NCBI RefSeq assembly: GCF_000733775.1
Contig: NZ_JPOE01000005.1
Location: forward strand, 930,001-994,000
Reading direction: 5' to 3'
DNA from: Thiomonas sp. FB-Cd
Lineage (GTDB): Bacteria > Pseudomonadota > Gammaproteobacteria > Burkholderiales > Burkholderiaceae_C
DNA length: 64,000 nucleotides
Part shown: positions 29,580 to 39,377 of the stretch, one piece after another
Numbering within the stretch: the first letter of the stretch is position 1
How the letters are laid out: the number at the start of each line of letters is the position of its first letter
The notes under the pieces: model-generated
What the model was told of the DNA's origin: nothing
Databases searched by the model: none
The model's input: only the letters and a program-made list of their open reading frames with translations
Translations under genes and position numbers: made by a program

Positions 29580-29879
29580 ATGCCCCTGCAACCGAGCGAT
29601 ATCGACCGCATCGCGCACCTCGCCCGCCTGCGCCTGAGCAGTGCCGAGCAGACGTCGATGCTGGCTCAGATCAATGAGTTTTTCACCATTGTCGAGCGCA
29701 TGCGCGCGGTGGACACCGCAAGCGTGGCGCCCATGGCTCACCCGCTGTCCGCGGCCATGGATTTGCCCCTGCGACTTCGTGACGACGCACCCCAGATGCC
29801 GGATATCCGCGACGCCGCGCTGGCCAATGCGCCGGCAGCCCAGGATGGCCTGTTCATCGTGCCCAGGGTGGTCGAATGA
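29580..29879 (+). CDS. gatC: Asp-tRNA(Asn)/Glu-tRNA(Gln) amidotransferase subunit C
   Basis: A 99-residue subunit that stabilises the GatA-GatB complex. It begins [20 protein letters not shown], the GatC hallmark, and ends in a region ([11 protein letters not shown]) that matches the VPKV-like GatC terminus. The ATG at 29580 is chosen because the upstream in-frame extension is the mreB promoter region. It overlaps gatA by four bases. Confidence 0.93.
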   Translation: MPLQPSDIDRIAHLARLRLSSAEQTSMLAQINEFFTIVERMRAVDTASVAPMAHPLSAAMDLPLRLRDDAPQMPDIRDAALANAPAAQDGLFIVPRVVE

Positions 29880-31387
29880 GCAGCAGGGTCGACATCGCCA
29901 CAGCCAGCCTGCGCGAGCAAGCTGCTGCGCTGCAGTCGCGCAGCATTTCAAGCTTGGAGCTTGTGCAGGAGCAATTGGCCCGCATCGCAGCGCACGCCGA
30001 ACTCGGCGCCTTTCTCCACGTGGCCGAGGACCGCGCACGGCACCAGGCGCAAGCTGCCGACGCGGCGCGCGCTCAGGGCGGCGCGCACGCAACGGTGGGC
30101 CCGCTGCTTGGGCTGCCCATTGCCCATAAAGACGTGTTTGTCACGCGCGGCATGCCGTCGACGGCAGGCAGCAAGATGCTCGCTGGCTACATGAGCCCGT
30201 TCGACGCCACCGTCGTGCAGCGGCTTGAGGCTGCCGGCACGGTGGCGCTGGGCAAGACGAACATGGATGAGTTCGCCATGGGTTCGTCCAACGAGAATTC
30301 CGCCTTCGGTCCTGTGCGCAACCCCTGGGATGGACAGGCCATACCCGGCGGTTCCTCGGGCGGCTCGGCCGCATCGGTGGCTGCCCGCCTCGTTGCCGCC
30401 GCCACCGGCACCGACACGGGCGGCTCGATCCGGCAGCCCGCGGCCATGTGCGGCGTCACCGGCATCAAGCCCACTTACGGCTTGTGCTCGCGCTTTGGCA
30501 TGATCGCGTTTGCCTCCAGCCTCGACCAGGCCGGCCCCATCGCACAGACCGCATGGGACTGCGCTGCGCTGCTGGAAGTCATGGCCGGTTTCGACCCCCA
30601 GGATTCCACAAGCGTGCAGCGGGACATCCCTCGCTACACGCAGGCGCTCGAGGCGCCAACGCCTGGTGCCGATTCGCGGCGGCCGCTGGCGGGCCTTCGC
30701 ATTGGTCTGCCGCGCGAGTGGTTCTCCGAAGGCCTGGCCGACGAGGTGGTTCAGGCCGTGCGCGGGGCCCTGGCCGAGCTGGAAAAGCTCGGCGCCGTGC
30801 TGCTGGACATCGCGCTGCCGCGCACCGAACTGGCCATCCCCGCGTACTACATCGTTGCCCCAGCCGAGGCCTCGAGCAACCTCTCACGCTTTGACGGCGT
30901 GCGCTATGGCCACCGCGCCCGCGACTACCGCGATCTGACCGAGCTTTACGCAGCCAGCCGTGCCGAGGGGTTCGGCCCGGAGGTCAAGCGGCGCATCCTC
31001 ATGGGCACGTACGTGCTCTCCCACGGCTATTACGACGCCTACTACCTGCAGGCACAAAAGATCCGCCAGCTCATCGCCGAGGACTTTCTCGCTGCGTTCG
31101 CGCGTTGCGACATCATCGCCGGGCCCGTGTCGCCCACGGTGGCGTGGAACCTGGGCGAAAAGGCCGACCCGCTTGCCAATTATCTTGCCGACATCTACAC
31201 GCTTCCGGCGAGCCTGGCTGGCCTTCCTGCCATGGCGGTCCCAGCCGGCTTCGGCCTTGGCGCGCACGCCCGCCGACCGGTGGGCCTGCAGCTTGTCGGC
31301 CCGCATTTTGCCGAGCAGCGCCTTTTGCATGCCGCGCACCAGTTCCAGCAAGCCACGGACTGGCATGCCCGCGCGCCCCACCTCTGA
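29876..31387 (+). CDS. gatA: Asp-tRNA(Asn)/Glu-tRNA(Gln) amidotransferase subunit A
   Basis: A 503-residue amidase-signature enzyme that releases ammonia from glutamine for tRNA-dependent amidation. The Ser-cisSer-Lys triad is visible: lysine in [12 protein letters not shown], the cis-serine in [12 protein letters not shown] and the nucleophile region in [13 protein letters not shown]. Its presence implies that Gln-tRNA and/or Asn-tRNA is made by the indirect route. Confidence 0.96.
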   Translation: MSSRVDIATASLREQAAALQSRSISSLELVQEQLARIAAHAELGAFLHVAEDRARHQAQAADAARAQGGAHATVGPLLGLPIAHKDVFVTRGMPSTAGSKMLAGYMSPFDATVVQRLEAAGTVALGKTNMDEFAMGSSNENSAFGPVRNPWDGQAIPGGSSGGSAASVAARLVAAATGTDTGGSIRQPAAMCGVTGIKPTYGLCSRFGMIAFASSLDQAGPIAQTAWDCAALLEVMAGFDPQDSTSVQRDIPRYTQALEAPTPGADSRRPLAGLRIGLPREWFSEGLADEVVQAVRGALAELEKLGAVLLDIALPRTELAIPAYYIVAPAEASSNLSRFDGVRYGHRARDYRDLTELYAASRAEGFGPEVKRRILMGTYVLSHGYYDAYYLQAQKIRQLIAEDFLAAFARCDIIAGPVSPTVAWNLGEKADPLANYLADIYTLPASLAGLPAMAVPAGFGLGAHARRPVGLQLVGPHFAEQRLLHAAHQFQQATDWHARAPHL

Positions 31388-31403
31388 GCTCCACGCAAGC
31401 ACC

Positions 31404-32846
31404 ATGTCCAACACCTGGGAAATCGTCATCGGCCTGGAAACGCACGTGCAGCTGTCCACGGCGTCCAAGATGTTCTCCAATGCGCCCACGGCATTTGGCG
31501 CTGCGCCCAACACCCAGGCAAGCGTCGTGGACCTGGCCCTGCCCGGGGCACTGCCCGTGGCCAACCGCGCCGCCGTGGAGCGCGCGATTCGCCTGGGACT
31601 GGCCGTCGACGCCAGCATCGCGCCCATGTCGATTTTCGCGCGTAAAAACTACTTCTATCCGGATCTTCCCAAGGGCTACCAGATCAGCCAGTTCGAGATT
31701 CCCGTAGTGCAAGGCGGCATGGTGTCGTTCTTGTTCGACGGGCAGCTGCGTCGCGTGCAACTCACTCGTGCACATCTGGAAGAGGATGCGGGCAAGTCCG
31801 TGCACGGCATCAACTACGAAGGCCGTGACGCCACCGGCATCGACCTGAATCGCGCCGGCACGCCGCTGCTGGAGGTGGTCACCGAGCCGGTCATGCGCTC
31901 GGCGGCCGAAGCGGCCGCTTACGCCCGCGCGTTGCACGCGCTCGTGGTCTGGCTGGACATCTGCGACGGCAATCTGCAAGAGGGATCATTCCGCTGCGAC
32001 GCCAATGTCTCCGTTCGTCGCCCCGGCGAGTCGCTGGGCACGCGCTGCGAGATCAAGAATCTCAACAGCTTTCGCTTCCTCGAGCGTGCCATCACCGTCG
32101 AGGCGCACCGCCAGATCGATCTCATCGAAGACGGCGGCACCGTCGTGCAGGAGACACGCCTGTTCGATCCCGATCGCGATGAGACGCGCACCATGCGCAC
32201 CAAGGAAGACTCACACGATTACCGCTACTTTCCCGACCCCGACCTGCCACCACTGGTGATCGCGCCGCACTGGATTGACGAGGTGCGGCGTGGCCTGCCC
32301 GAGTTGCCCCGGCAGATGGCCGAGCGCTTCATGCGTGACTACGCGCTTGCCGCGGTGGATGCAGCCTATCTCACGCAATCGCGGATGCACGCCGCCTACT
32401 TCGAATCCTGCGCCGCGACGTGTGGCCAGCCCAAGCTGGCCGCCAACTGGATCATGGGCGAGCTGGCGGCGCAGCTCAACCGGGCCGAACTCGAGCTCGA
32501 TGCCTCGCCCGTGAGCGCGCAGCAACTCGGCCGCCTCGTGGCTCGCGTGCATGACGGCACGCTGTCAGGCAAAACGGCGCGCGAGGTTTTTGCCGCGTTA
32601 TGGGCGGGTGAACCCGATGTGGACCGCGTCATCGAATCGCGCGGGTTGCGCCAGATCAGCGACGCCGGCGCGATCGCCGAGGCGGTGGCGGCAGTCCTCG
32701 CAGCCAATCCGAAGAACGTCGAAGAATACAAGAGCGGCAAGGCCAAGGCGCTCAACGCCCTGGTGGGCCAGGTGATGAAAGCCACCGGCGGACTTGCCAA
32801 TCCCCAACAGGTGGGTGAGGCGCTGCGCGCGGCGATCGATGGCTGA
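31404..32846 (+). CDS. gatB: Asp-tRNA(Asn)/Glu-tRNA(Gln) amidotransferase subunit B
   Basis: A 480-residue kinase-like subunit that activates the misacylated tRNA with ATP. It begins [19 protein letters not shown], and has the [18 protein letters not shown] and [12 protein letters not shown] blocks (here [18 protein letters not shown]) with a C-terminal YqeY-like tRNA-binding tail. The frame is open far upstream through gatA but the ATG at 31404, 16 bases after the gatA stop, gives the family length. Confidence 0.96.
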   Translation: MSNTWEIVIGLETHVQLSTASKMFSNAPTAFGAAPNTQASVVDLALPGALPVANRAAVERAIRLGLAVDASIAPMSIFARKNYFYPDLPKGYQISQFEIPVVQGGMVSFLFDGQLRRVQLTRAHLEEDAGKSVHGINYEGRDATGIDLNRAGTPLLEVVTEPVMRSAAEAAAYARALHALVVWLDICDGNLQEGSFRCDANVSVRRPGESLGTRCEIKNLNSFRFLERAITVEAHRQIDLIEDGGTVVQETRLFDPDRDETRTMRTKEDSHDYRYFPDPDLPPLVIAPHWIDEVRRGLPELPRQMAERFMRDYALAAVDAAYLTQSRMHAAYFESCAATCGQPKLAANWIMGELAAQLNRAELELDASPVSAQQLGRLVARVHDGTLSGKTAREVFAALWAGEPDVDRVIESRGLRQISDAGAIAEAVAAVLAANPKNVEEYKSGKAKALNALVGQVMKATGGLANPQQVGEALRAAIDG

Positions 32847-32852
32847 AGCCGC

Positions 32853-33479
32853 TCAGGGCCTGGCCGTGCCCCGGTCACTGAGCTGACGGCCCCACAACGA
32901 CTCAAGGCGGGGCAGCAACCCTGCGTACTGGGCGCGAATGTGCTGCATTTCCGCGTCCTGCCCGGCAATCAGCTCCTGCTCCTGCTTCGTCAGGAGCCTG
33001 TTTTCCTCGAACTTGTTACGCAGCTCCAACGGGTAGTTGCCGTCCGGGTAGAACTGCGCCTCCTGCTGCAGGGCCTTGCGTCGAGATGCAAGTCGCGCCA
33101 TGCGCTTGCGCGCCGAGGCAACGAGCCATTGGGGCGTCTGCAGGTCGTTGCGCTCGGCCTGATCAAACGCCGCGCGGTCCGGGTAGCGGGTGAGCAATGC
33201 CCGCTGCTCACGCTGCTTGTTGCGCAGTTGCTCCTGATCCTGGCGCTGCTGCGCCAGCGCTGCGCTTTGTTCGGCCTGCTGCTGCGGCGTCAAGATGAGG
33301 CGGCGGACGGTGCCATCCGCATTGAGTTCCTTGCCGCCGAATCGCAGACAGTCGGCACTGAGGTGATCGGTGGTCACGGTCTGGCCGCTTGCGGTGTGGC
33401 AGACGAAAATATCGGCCTGCGCCACAGCTGGCCACGCTGCAGCCAGCGCCATGAAGCAGTGGACCATCCGCAATTGCAT
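32853..33479 (-). CDS. Secreted DUF4124-like coiled-coil protein
   Basis: A 208-residue exported protein. The signal peptide is about residues 1-22 (FMALAAAWPAVAQA). The N-terminal mature part, DIFVCHTASGQTVTTDHLSADC, is a DUF4124-like motif with two cysteines that could pair. The rest is a long charged helix rich in Q, R and E (residues about 65-195), likely coiled coil. It converges on gatB with only 6 bases between. I chose the ATG at 33479; an ATG at 33497 is possible. Function unknown. Confidence 0.75.
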   Translation of the reverse strand: MQLRMVHCFMALAAAWPAVAQADIFVCHTASGQTVTTDHLSADCLRFGGKELNADGTVRRLILTPQQQAEQSAALAQQRQDQEQLRNKQREQRALLTRYPDRAAFDQAERNDLQTPQWLVASARKRMARLASRRKALQQEAQFYPDGNYPLELRNKFEENRLLTKQEQELIAGQDAEMQHIRAQYAGLLPRLESLWGRQLSDRGTARP

Positions 33480-33636
33480 CACGCTATCGCCTTCCATCCC
33501 CAATGAACCCGATTTCAAACATGCACTGACAGTCGGGCCGGCCCCGAAGCACCTTCGCGCAGGGCACCTCAATACCCCGGCTCCATCCCCGTGCGTTGCG
33601 ATAGTCTATCCTCGCGTGCCCCTTGCAGCCCCCACC

Positions 33637-34446
33637 ATGAACCCAACTCCACTGCGTGTCACATCCCTGAACGTGAATGGCATCCGCTCCGCATTGAGCA
33701 AAGGGGTCGATGTCTGGCTGCGCGAACAGGCGCGCCCGGACTGGCTTTGCGTGCAGGAGCTCAAGGCGCTGGAATCCGACATGCATGACGGCTTGCGGGC
33801 CCTGGGCGGGCTGCGCGGCGCTTTTCACCACGCACAAAAGCCTGGCTACAGCGGCGTGGGCCTGTACTTCCGGCACGAACCCGATGACCTGCGCATCGGC
33901 TTTGGCAACGCCGAGTTCGACGCGGAAGGCCGCTATGTCGAGGCGCGCTACCGCTTGGCTGACGGCATGCGCCTGGCCATGGTCTCGGTGTATTTCCCCT
34001 CCGGGTCGAGCTCGGACGCGCGCCAGCAAGCCAAATTCCGTTTCCTCGCCGTATTTGAAGAGCACATGCGGGCGCTGCAAAGCCAAGGCGAAGTGATTCT
34101 GTGCGGCGATGTGAACATTGCGCACAAGGAAATTGACCTGAAAAACTGGAAAGGCAATCTCAAGCACAGCGGCTTCCTGCCCGAGGAGCGCGCCTGGATG
34201 ACCCATGTGCTTGACGACCTGGGTTGGGTGGACGTCTTTCGCACGCTCAATCCGCTGCCGGATCAATACACCTGGTGGAGCAACCGCGGCCAGGCTCGGG
34301 CCAAGAACGTGGGCTGGCGTATCGACTACCAGCTCGCCACCCCGGGCGTGGCGGCGTTGGCGCAACGCGGCAGCGAGTCGATCTACACTGCTGCGCGCTT
34401 TTCCGACCACGCCCCTCTGTCCATCAGCTATGACCTGCGGTTTTGA
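33637..34446 (+). CDS. xth: Exodeoxyribonuclease III / AP endonuclease
   Basis: A 269-residue DNA repair enzyme of the exonuclease-endonuclease-phosphatase fold. The motifs are LNVNGIRSAL (Asn), VQELKA (metal-binding Glu), CGDVNIAHKEIDLKN (Asp/Asn), WRIDYQLATPG and FSDHAPLS (catalytic Asp-His). It cleaves at abasic sites in base-excision repair. The start at 33637 gives the family length; the open frame upstream overlaps the opposite-strand DUF4124 gene. About 240 bases after it hold no gene that I can see. Confidence 0.93.
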   Translation: MNPTPLRVTSLNVNGIRSALSKGVDVWLREQARPDWLCVQELKALESDMHDGLRALGGLRGAFHHAQKPGYSGVGLYFRHEPDDLRIGFGNAEFDAEGRYVEARYRLADGMRLAMVSVYFPSGSSSDARQQAKFRFLAVFEEHMRALQSQGEVILCGDVNIAHKEIDLKNWKGNLKHSGFLPEERAWMTHVLDDLGWVDVFRTLNPLPDQYTWWSNRGQARAKNVGWRIDYQLATPGVAALAQRGSESIYTAARFSDHAPLSISYDLRF

Positions 34447-34689
34447 GCCATGCCCCGGGGCAGGCATCGTCGCCGCATGCGCCCAGCGATCCGCTTGCCC
34501 GTTGATGCTGCGCATGGTCCCCGCGCCTTTGCGCCGGTGCATCCCGGAAGTCGCGGCCAGGTCTGGCGCGGCAATCCGGCATCGCGGCCGGGCCCATGCA
34601 TCGGCATCGCAGCATCCAGAATCGTGATTTCCTTCACGGATCGAAACGAAGACCGTCCTTAAACTGCGAGAACCGCAGCTCAGTTTCGA

Positions 34690-35649
34690 ATGCTCTGTCC
34701 CACCATCTCAGCCTTGGCGTGCCCCATGAACCCCGTATCCGTGATGCCCGAAGACGTCAAGCAGCTTGCTGCATCGGGAGACGTTGCTGCGCAGGAGTGG
34801 CTCGCCGACTTTCTGCGCAATGCGAACCAGCATTCGGAAGCGGCGCACTGGTACACCAAGGCCGCCGAGCAAGGATCCGCCACGGCGCAATACAACCTGG
34901 GCTGGGCGTATTTTCATGGTCGCGGGGTCGCGCTTGATTACGAGCAGGCCCGCGAATGGTGGAGGCGCGCAGCAGAGCAGGGTCTGGCGCGGGCACTGGG
35001 GTCCATCGGACTTTTGTTCGAACACGGCCACGGCGTTGCGCAATGCTTCGAGCAAGCCGCGCGCTGGTATCAGGCGGGCTGCGAGCGTGATGACGCGCCC
35101 AGCCACTGGTTTCTTGGGCGTCTTTATGCAAGTGGGCTCGGCGTGCCCGCCGATCGCGCCAAGGCCATTGAGCATTTCCGACGCGCCGCCGAGCACTCGC
35201 ATCGGTCCGCCCAGTACAGCCTCGCCATGGCCCTGCTCGAGATGGGCACGCCGGATGCGGCGCGGGAGGCGGTGGAGTGGCTCCAGAAGGCCGCAGCCCA
35301 TGAACATGCGCCGTCGCAATACAGCCTCGGCCTGGTCTATCTGGAGGGGGGCGTCGTGGCTCAGGACCCCCAGATGGCGGCGCAATGGATCCAGCGCGCC
35401 GCATCTGGCGGGCATGCTGATGCGCAATTTGCCCTTGGCGTGCTGTACTACAAGGGCCAGGGGGTCTTGCAGGATGCCGAGAAAGCAGCTCAGTGGTGGG
35501 TGCGCGCCAAGGAGCAAGGCCACGTCCGCGCACGACACAATCTGCATTTGATGAACGTTCAGCCATCGAGTTCGTTGTCGGGCATCACGTTACACGAGGT
35601 GGATACGCCGGGTGCCGATGCCCAGTATTGGGAGAAGACTGCGGCATGA
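34690..35649 (+). CDS. Sel1-repeat (TPR-like) protein
   Basis: Up to 319 residues, built of about seven Sel1-like repeats with the pattern A..WY.KAAEQGSATAQYNLGWAYFHGRG, ending about residue 285. Such solenoids act as protein-binding scaffolds. No signal peptide is obvious. An ATG at 34726 (MNPVSVMPED) is an equally good start. Its stop overlaps the FimV-like start (ATGA), which suggests the two proteins act together, perhaps at the cell pole or in type IV pilus/twitching functions. Confidence 0.8.
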   Translation: MLCPTISALACPMNPVSVMPEDVKQLAASGDVAAQEWLADFLRNANQHSEAAHWYTKAAEQGSATAQYNLGWAYFHGRGVALDYEQAREWWRRAAEQGLARALGSIGLLFEHGHGVAQCFEQAARWYQAGCERDDAPSHWFLGRLYASGLGVPADRAKAIEHFRRAAEHSHRSAQYSLAMALLEMGTPDAAREAVEWLQKAAAHEHAPSQYSLGLVYLEGGVVAQDPQMAAQWIQRAASGGHADAQFALGVLYYKGQGVLQDAEKAAQWWVRAKEQGHVRARHNLHLMNVQPSSSLSGITLHEVDTPGADAQYWEKTAA

Positions 35650-37544
35650 ATCCAGCCACGCATCCACTTGGGCGCAGCCTGGTCGCCGCGCTGCTGACCC
35701 TGTCGTTTGGGTCCGCGCACGCGCTCACTTTAGGACCCATCAGGGTCCTGTCCCATCTTGGCCAGCCCTTGTCGGCGCGCATCCCCGTGCTTTCCCTGAG
35801 CGACCCGGAGGGCCAGACCTTGCTGGCCCAGATGGCATCGCCCTACGCCTACCGTCAGGCCGGATTGCAGGCGGACCCAGTTTTGCCTTTCATACGCGTC
35901 ACCCTCGCAAATGACCGCCAAGGCCATCCGTACATTCATCTTGCAACGCAGCGACCCGTGTGGTCGCCCTATTTGGACTTGATGATCACGCTCGCCTGGC
36001 AGGAGACGCTTCCACAAGGCCCAACGCTGCACTTGAGTCGCGATTACACCATCTTGCTCGACCCCCCGACGGAAGGGGTGGCCCCCCTGCAGGAGTCTGG
36101 CGCAAGCACTCAGCATGACGCGCCCCCCGACGCCAGCGGGGCAAACCAAGACGCAGCCACATCGTCTGCGAAGCCGCTGCCTGCACAAGCGATGCCCGTT
36201 GCCCCGGCCAAAGCGGTCCCTGCGTCGGTCCAACCCCTGACCGTTCGACGCGGCGACACCCTTTGGGGCGTCGCACATCGCCTTGCCGGCTCAAACGAGT
36301 CCATGACGACAAAGATGGCTGATGCGATCTGGCGCTCGAACCCTCAGGCCTTTGTCGCCCACGACCCGAACCTGCTGCGCGTGGGCAGTCACCTTCGCAT
36401 ACCGGACGCCGCCCAGGTGCGCGCGGCCACACCGCTGCCCGAGCGTCCGACTCGGCCCTTCGAGGGCCGAGCGCAAATTGCATCGGGTCAGGGTCAGCCC
36501 GTGAAAGACGCGCCGGTTCTGCGCATGAGCGACGCCATATTCGACATTCATGCGGCGCCACCAGCACCGGCCTTGACCACTGCCGCGGCTTCAACTGCCG
36601 ACCTTGCGCATCGCCTCGCCCTTGCTAAGGCACAGGTCCGTCAAGCCGAGATCGCCTATGAGCAAGCGCAAGCCCGGCTCCAGGCGCTCCGGGCACAGGG
36701 CGGGGCGTCGAAGCCCATGGCCGCCACGGCCATGACCGCGAGCCCAGTGGCGGTGGCAACGCGCACCCCGAAACAGGCAAACCAACAGCGCGGCGCCGAC
36801 GTACCCCATCCCCAGCCGCATGCGCCCGCCCAACCGCGCTCCCTGCTCTGGCGATGGTTGGCTGGCGCGGCGCTCCTTGCGACAGCGATCATGCTGCTCT
36901 GGCTTGACTGGCGCCGGCGGGCGCGCAAACAACCAGCCTCCTGGGCTCCGATCCCGCCAGGGGCTCACGCCCTCGACGCGGATCCGCGAAAGCTGTTCGG
37001 CTCACCCATCTCCCCGGCCCGCATGCTCGAGACCGAGAGAAATCTTGCGCAGCTTCAAACAGCCCCTGGCCCTCAAGTGCAGCCTCCGAGCGACGTTTGG
37101 GAGCCCCTGGAGCCAACTACCATCGCAACGGATGACGAGCCGGACCCTTTGACGGAAGCTGAGTTCTATGTCCTGCATGACCGCCCACATCAGGCACTGG
37201 AGCTCCTGCGGGACGCTGTCGCGCGCCACCCGGAGCATGTGCCCGCACATCTGAAGATCCTGGAGATCCTGGGCAGCTTGCACGATCACGTCGGATTTGA
37301 GGAATACGCCAAAGGCCTGCGGGACCGCTTTGGGCCGGACGTTTCATCCAAAATCCAAATGCTGCAGGACCGCCTCACGGTGCCAGCCTCAGCCAGGAAC
37401 GGCGCGCCCGATTCAGGCAAGGCGCCCCAATCCATCTCGCAGCCACGGCCCGGAGCCGGTCGCGCAACGGACTCGCTGCCAGCGCTCGATCTGGATCTGT
37501 CCTCTGATTTTCTGGGCACAGCGCCGCACCCCGATCCGCAGTGA
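35646..37544 (+). CDS. fimV: FimV/HubP-like polar landmark protein
   Basis: A 632-residue membrane protein. Residues 1-26 are a signal peptide. Residues 27-120 are the FimV N-terminal domain (LTLGPIRVLSHLGQPLSARI). A LysM peptidoglycan-binding domain lies at about 198-254 (LTVRRGDTLWGVAHRLAG). A coiled coil follows near 318-345, a membrane helix near 400-420 (LAGAALLATAIMLLWLDW) and a cytoplasmic FimV C-terminal/TPR-like segment (LTEAEFYVLHDRPHQALELL) near 500-560. It should tether polar machines to the wall. The family is longer in Pseudomonas; this shorter form is usual in betaproteobacteria. Confidence 0.87.
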   Translation: MNPATHPLGRSLVAALLTLSFGSAHALTLGPIRVLSHLGQPLSARIPVLSLSDPEGQTLLAQMASPYAYRQAGLQADPVLPFIRVTLANDRQGHPYIHLATQRPVWSPYLDLMITLAWQETLPQGPTLHLSRDYTILLDPPTEGVAPLQESGASTQHDAPPDASGANQDAATSSAKPLPAQAMPVAPAKAVPASVQPLTVRRGDTLWGVAHRLAGSNESMTTKMADAIWRSNPQAFVAHDPNLLRVGSHLRIPDAAQVRAATPLPERPTRPFEGRAQIASGQGQPVKDAPVLRMSDAIFDIHAAPPAPALTTAAASTADLAHRLALAKAQVRQAEIAYEQAQARLQALRAQGGASKPMAATAMTASPVAVATRTPKQANQQRGADVPHPQPHAPAQPRSLLWRWLAGAALLATAIMLLWLDWRRRARKQPASWAPIPPGAHALDADPRKLFGSPISPARMLETERNLAQLQTAPGPQVQPPSDVWEPLEPTTIATDDEPDPLTEAEFYVLHDRPHQALELLRDAVARHPEHVPAHLKILEILGSLHDHVGFEEYAKGLRDRFGPDVSSKIQMLQDRLTVPASARNGAPDSGKAPQSISQPRPGAGRATDSLPALDLDLSSDFLGTAPHPDPQ

Positions 37545-37557
37545 TCAACCCCAGGGT

Positions 37558-37588
37558 CCGCGGCGTCAAGTCTGCATCGGCGCCGCGG
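37558..37588. terminator. Hairpin between convergent fimV and a GST gene
   Basis: CCGCGGCG at 37558-37565 pairs perfectly with CGCCGCGG at 37581-37588 over a 15-base loop. It lies 13 bases after the fimV stop and 10 bases before the opposing GST stop, so it could serve both. No U-run is seen on either side. Confidence 0.5.
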
Positions 37589-37598
37589 GCCGCTTCGC

Positions 37599-38261
37599 TT
37601 AGATCGACATCGAGGCTCGCTGCGCCATGGCCTGCCGCCAGCGCTGCACGTGCGGGTGCTGCTCGCCGGGTTTGATTTTGATGATGCGCGCGAAGTCAAC
37701 GGCCACGACCGCCGTGATGTCCGCAATGCTGAATCGATCGGCGGCGATAAAGTCGCGGCTGTCCAGACGCTCATTGAGCGTGATGAGAAACTGCTGCACC
37801 CTTGCGATGCCACGCTCGGCAAGTTCCGGGATCTGCGCATAGTCCACCGGCCCGGGCAGCGCCCGATGAGCCATGGCAGGCGAGCTGTTGCGTAACGCTT
37901 CGGCGATGGCGAGAAAGCCCTCGAACTCGACGCGCCAGTTCCAGCTCGCGATCTCGGCCTTCTCGGCCGGTGTCTCGCCCAGCAAGGGCGGCTGCGGGAA
38001 GCGGGCCTCCAGGTAAGCCGCGATCGCGGCATTGTCCGTGAGCACCAGCCCTTCGTCGGTGCGCAGCACCGGCACGGTGCATTGCGGGTTTACCTGTCGG
38101 AAGGCCGCGCCCAGCTGCTCTTGATTCCTGAGGTCGATCTCGACCGTATCGTGTGCAATGCCTTTCTCGGCAAGCAATATGCGTGCGCGGCGCGGGCTCG
38201 GGGCCGTGGCGCAGTCGTAGAGCGTCATCATGGCGGAGGTCTTTGTTGTGGTGGAAGCCAT
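37599..38261 (-). CDS. Glutathione S-transferase
   Basis: A 220-residue cytosolic GST. The thioredoxin-like N-terminal domain shows MTLYDCATAPSPRRARILLA and the glutathione-binding PQCTVPVLRTDEGLVLTDNAAI (Val-Pro and the Asp-Asn in place of Glu-Ser). The all-helical C-terminal domain has the N-capping RFSIADITAVV. Its ATG overlaps the stop of the next GST gene upstream by one base (TGATG). Substrate unknown. Confidence 0.88.
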   Translation of the reverse strand: MASTTTKTSAMMTLYDCATAPSPRRARILLAEKGIAHDTVEIDLRNQEQLGAAFRQVNPQCTVPVLRTDEGLVLTDNAAIAAYLEARFPQPPLLGETPAEKAEIASWNWRVEFEGFLAIAEALRNSSPAMAHRALPGPVDYAQIPELAERGIARVQQFLITLNERLDSRDFIAADRFSIADITAVVAVDFARIIKIKPGEQHPHVQRWRQAMAQRASMSI

Positions 38262-39136
38262 CAGCGCGCCGCATCCAGTTTGTCCTGGGTCCGGGTATCA
38301 AAGTCGCCGGCGTCATGGCGCTCGTGCAGTTGACTGGATGGTTCACCCCAGGTGCGGTTGACCATGCGCCCGCGCTGCACGGCAGGGCGCTGGGCGATCA
38401 GGTCGGTCCAGCGCACCACATTGGTGTAGGTCTGGACCTGCAGAAACTGCCCCGCTTCGTAAAGCAGACCTTTAACCAGTGCGCCATACCAAGGCCAAAC
38501 GGCAATATCAGCAATGGAGTATTCGTCCCCAGCCAGATACGTGCTTTGGGCCAGACGCCGGTCAAGCACGTCGAGTTGACGTTTGACCTCCATCGCATAC
38601 CGGTCGATGGCGTATTCGATCTTCGTCGGCGCATAGGCGTAGAAATGCCCAAACCCGCCCCCGAGGAACGGCGCGCTTCCCATCTGCCAGAACAGCCACG
38701 ACAGGCATTCGGCGCGTGCGGGCTGCTCGACCGGCAGCAGGGCGCCGAATTTTTCCGCCAGGTACAGCAGGATTGCACCGGACTCGAACACGCGGATCGG
38801 CTCTGGGCCGCCGCAGTCAAGCAGGGCCGGGATTTTGGAGTTCGGGTTGACTGCGACGAAGCCACTGCCAAATTGTTCGCCCTCGTTGATGCGGATCAGC
38901 CATGCGTCGTACTCGGCCCCGCGGTGCCCCAGGGCGAGCAACTCTTCGAGCATCACGGTGACCTTCACACCGTTTGGGGTGGCCAGCGAGTAGAGCTGCA
39001 TGGGATGATGCCCCTGCGGCAGCTGCTTGTCGTGCGTGGCGCCGGCAATGGGGCGGTTGATGTTTGCAAAGCGGCCGCCGTTCTCTTTGTTCCAGGACCA
39101 GATGGGTGGCGGCGTGTAGGGCGACGTGTCGGTCAT
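38261..39136 (-). CDS. yghU: YghU-type glutathione S-transferase / disulfide-bond oxidoreductase
   Basis: A 291-residue GST of the Nu class. It has the extended N-terminus typical of YghU (PPIWSWNKENGGRFANINRP, then GATHDKQLPQGHHPMQLYSL), the TPNGVKVTVMLEELLALG block and the glutathione site NPNSKIPALLD...FESGAILLYLAEKFG. YghU proteins bind two glutathiones and reduce disulfides or organic peroxides. It is coupled to the downstream GST. Confidence 0.88.
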   Translation of the reverse strand: MTDTSPYTPPPIWSWNKENGGRFANINRPIAGATHDKQLPQGHHPMQLYSLATPNGVKVTVMLEELLALGHRGAEYDAWLIRINEGEQFGSGFVAVNPNSKIPALLDCGGPEPIRVFESGAILLYLAEKFGALLPVEQPARAECLSWLFWQMGSAPFLGGGFGHFYAYAPTKIEYAIDRYAMEVKRQLDVLDRRLAQSTYLAGDEYSIADIAVWPWYGALVKGLLYEAGQFLQVQTYTNVVRWTDLIAQRPAVQRGRMVNRTWGEPSSQLHERHDAGDFDTRTQDKLDAAR

Positions 39137-39225
39137 GCAGGAATCTCCAAGATCTGGTTAAAACGCGCACGATACCTGTGCAACGGCTTGCCTGAAGGGT
39201 GTAGGGATTACCGCTCGCGGCGTGA

Positions 39226-39247
39226 GGCTGGACCCGCGTGTCCAGCC
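39226..39247 (-). terminator. Perfect hairpin downstream of the MFS gene
   Basis: GGCTGGAC (39226-39233) and GTCCAGCC (39240-39247) form an 8-base perfect stem with a 6-base loop, 130 bases after the MFS stop. It lies in the 241-base gap before yghU, which otherwise shows no gene. It may end transcription of the MFS gene. Confidence 0.4.
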
Positions 39248-39377
39248 AGCGCTGCAAGCTCGGCTGTGGGCGCGCGGATCGGACACCTGCACCCATGCTG
39301 TCCCGAACGCCTTCGAGCGCGTCTTGTGGCGTCGCCACGAACAGCCCGTTGAAGTTTGTGCTTGTGCCGATGTTCGG

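Noticed and set aside
30960..31403. Upstream in-frame extension of gatB of 148 codons
   Set aside because: It overlaps gatA in another frame, and the ATG at 31404 gives the exact family N-terminus and length.
34447..34689. Gap between xth and the Sel1 gene examined for a terminator
   Set aside because: Only a loopless GCCCCGGGGC palindrome at 34452-34461 was seen, which cannot form a proper hairpin.
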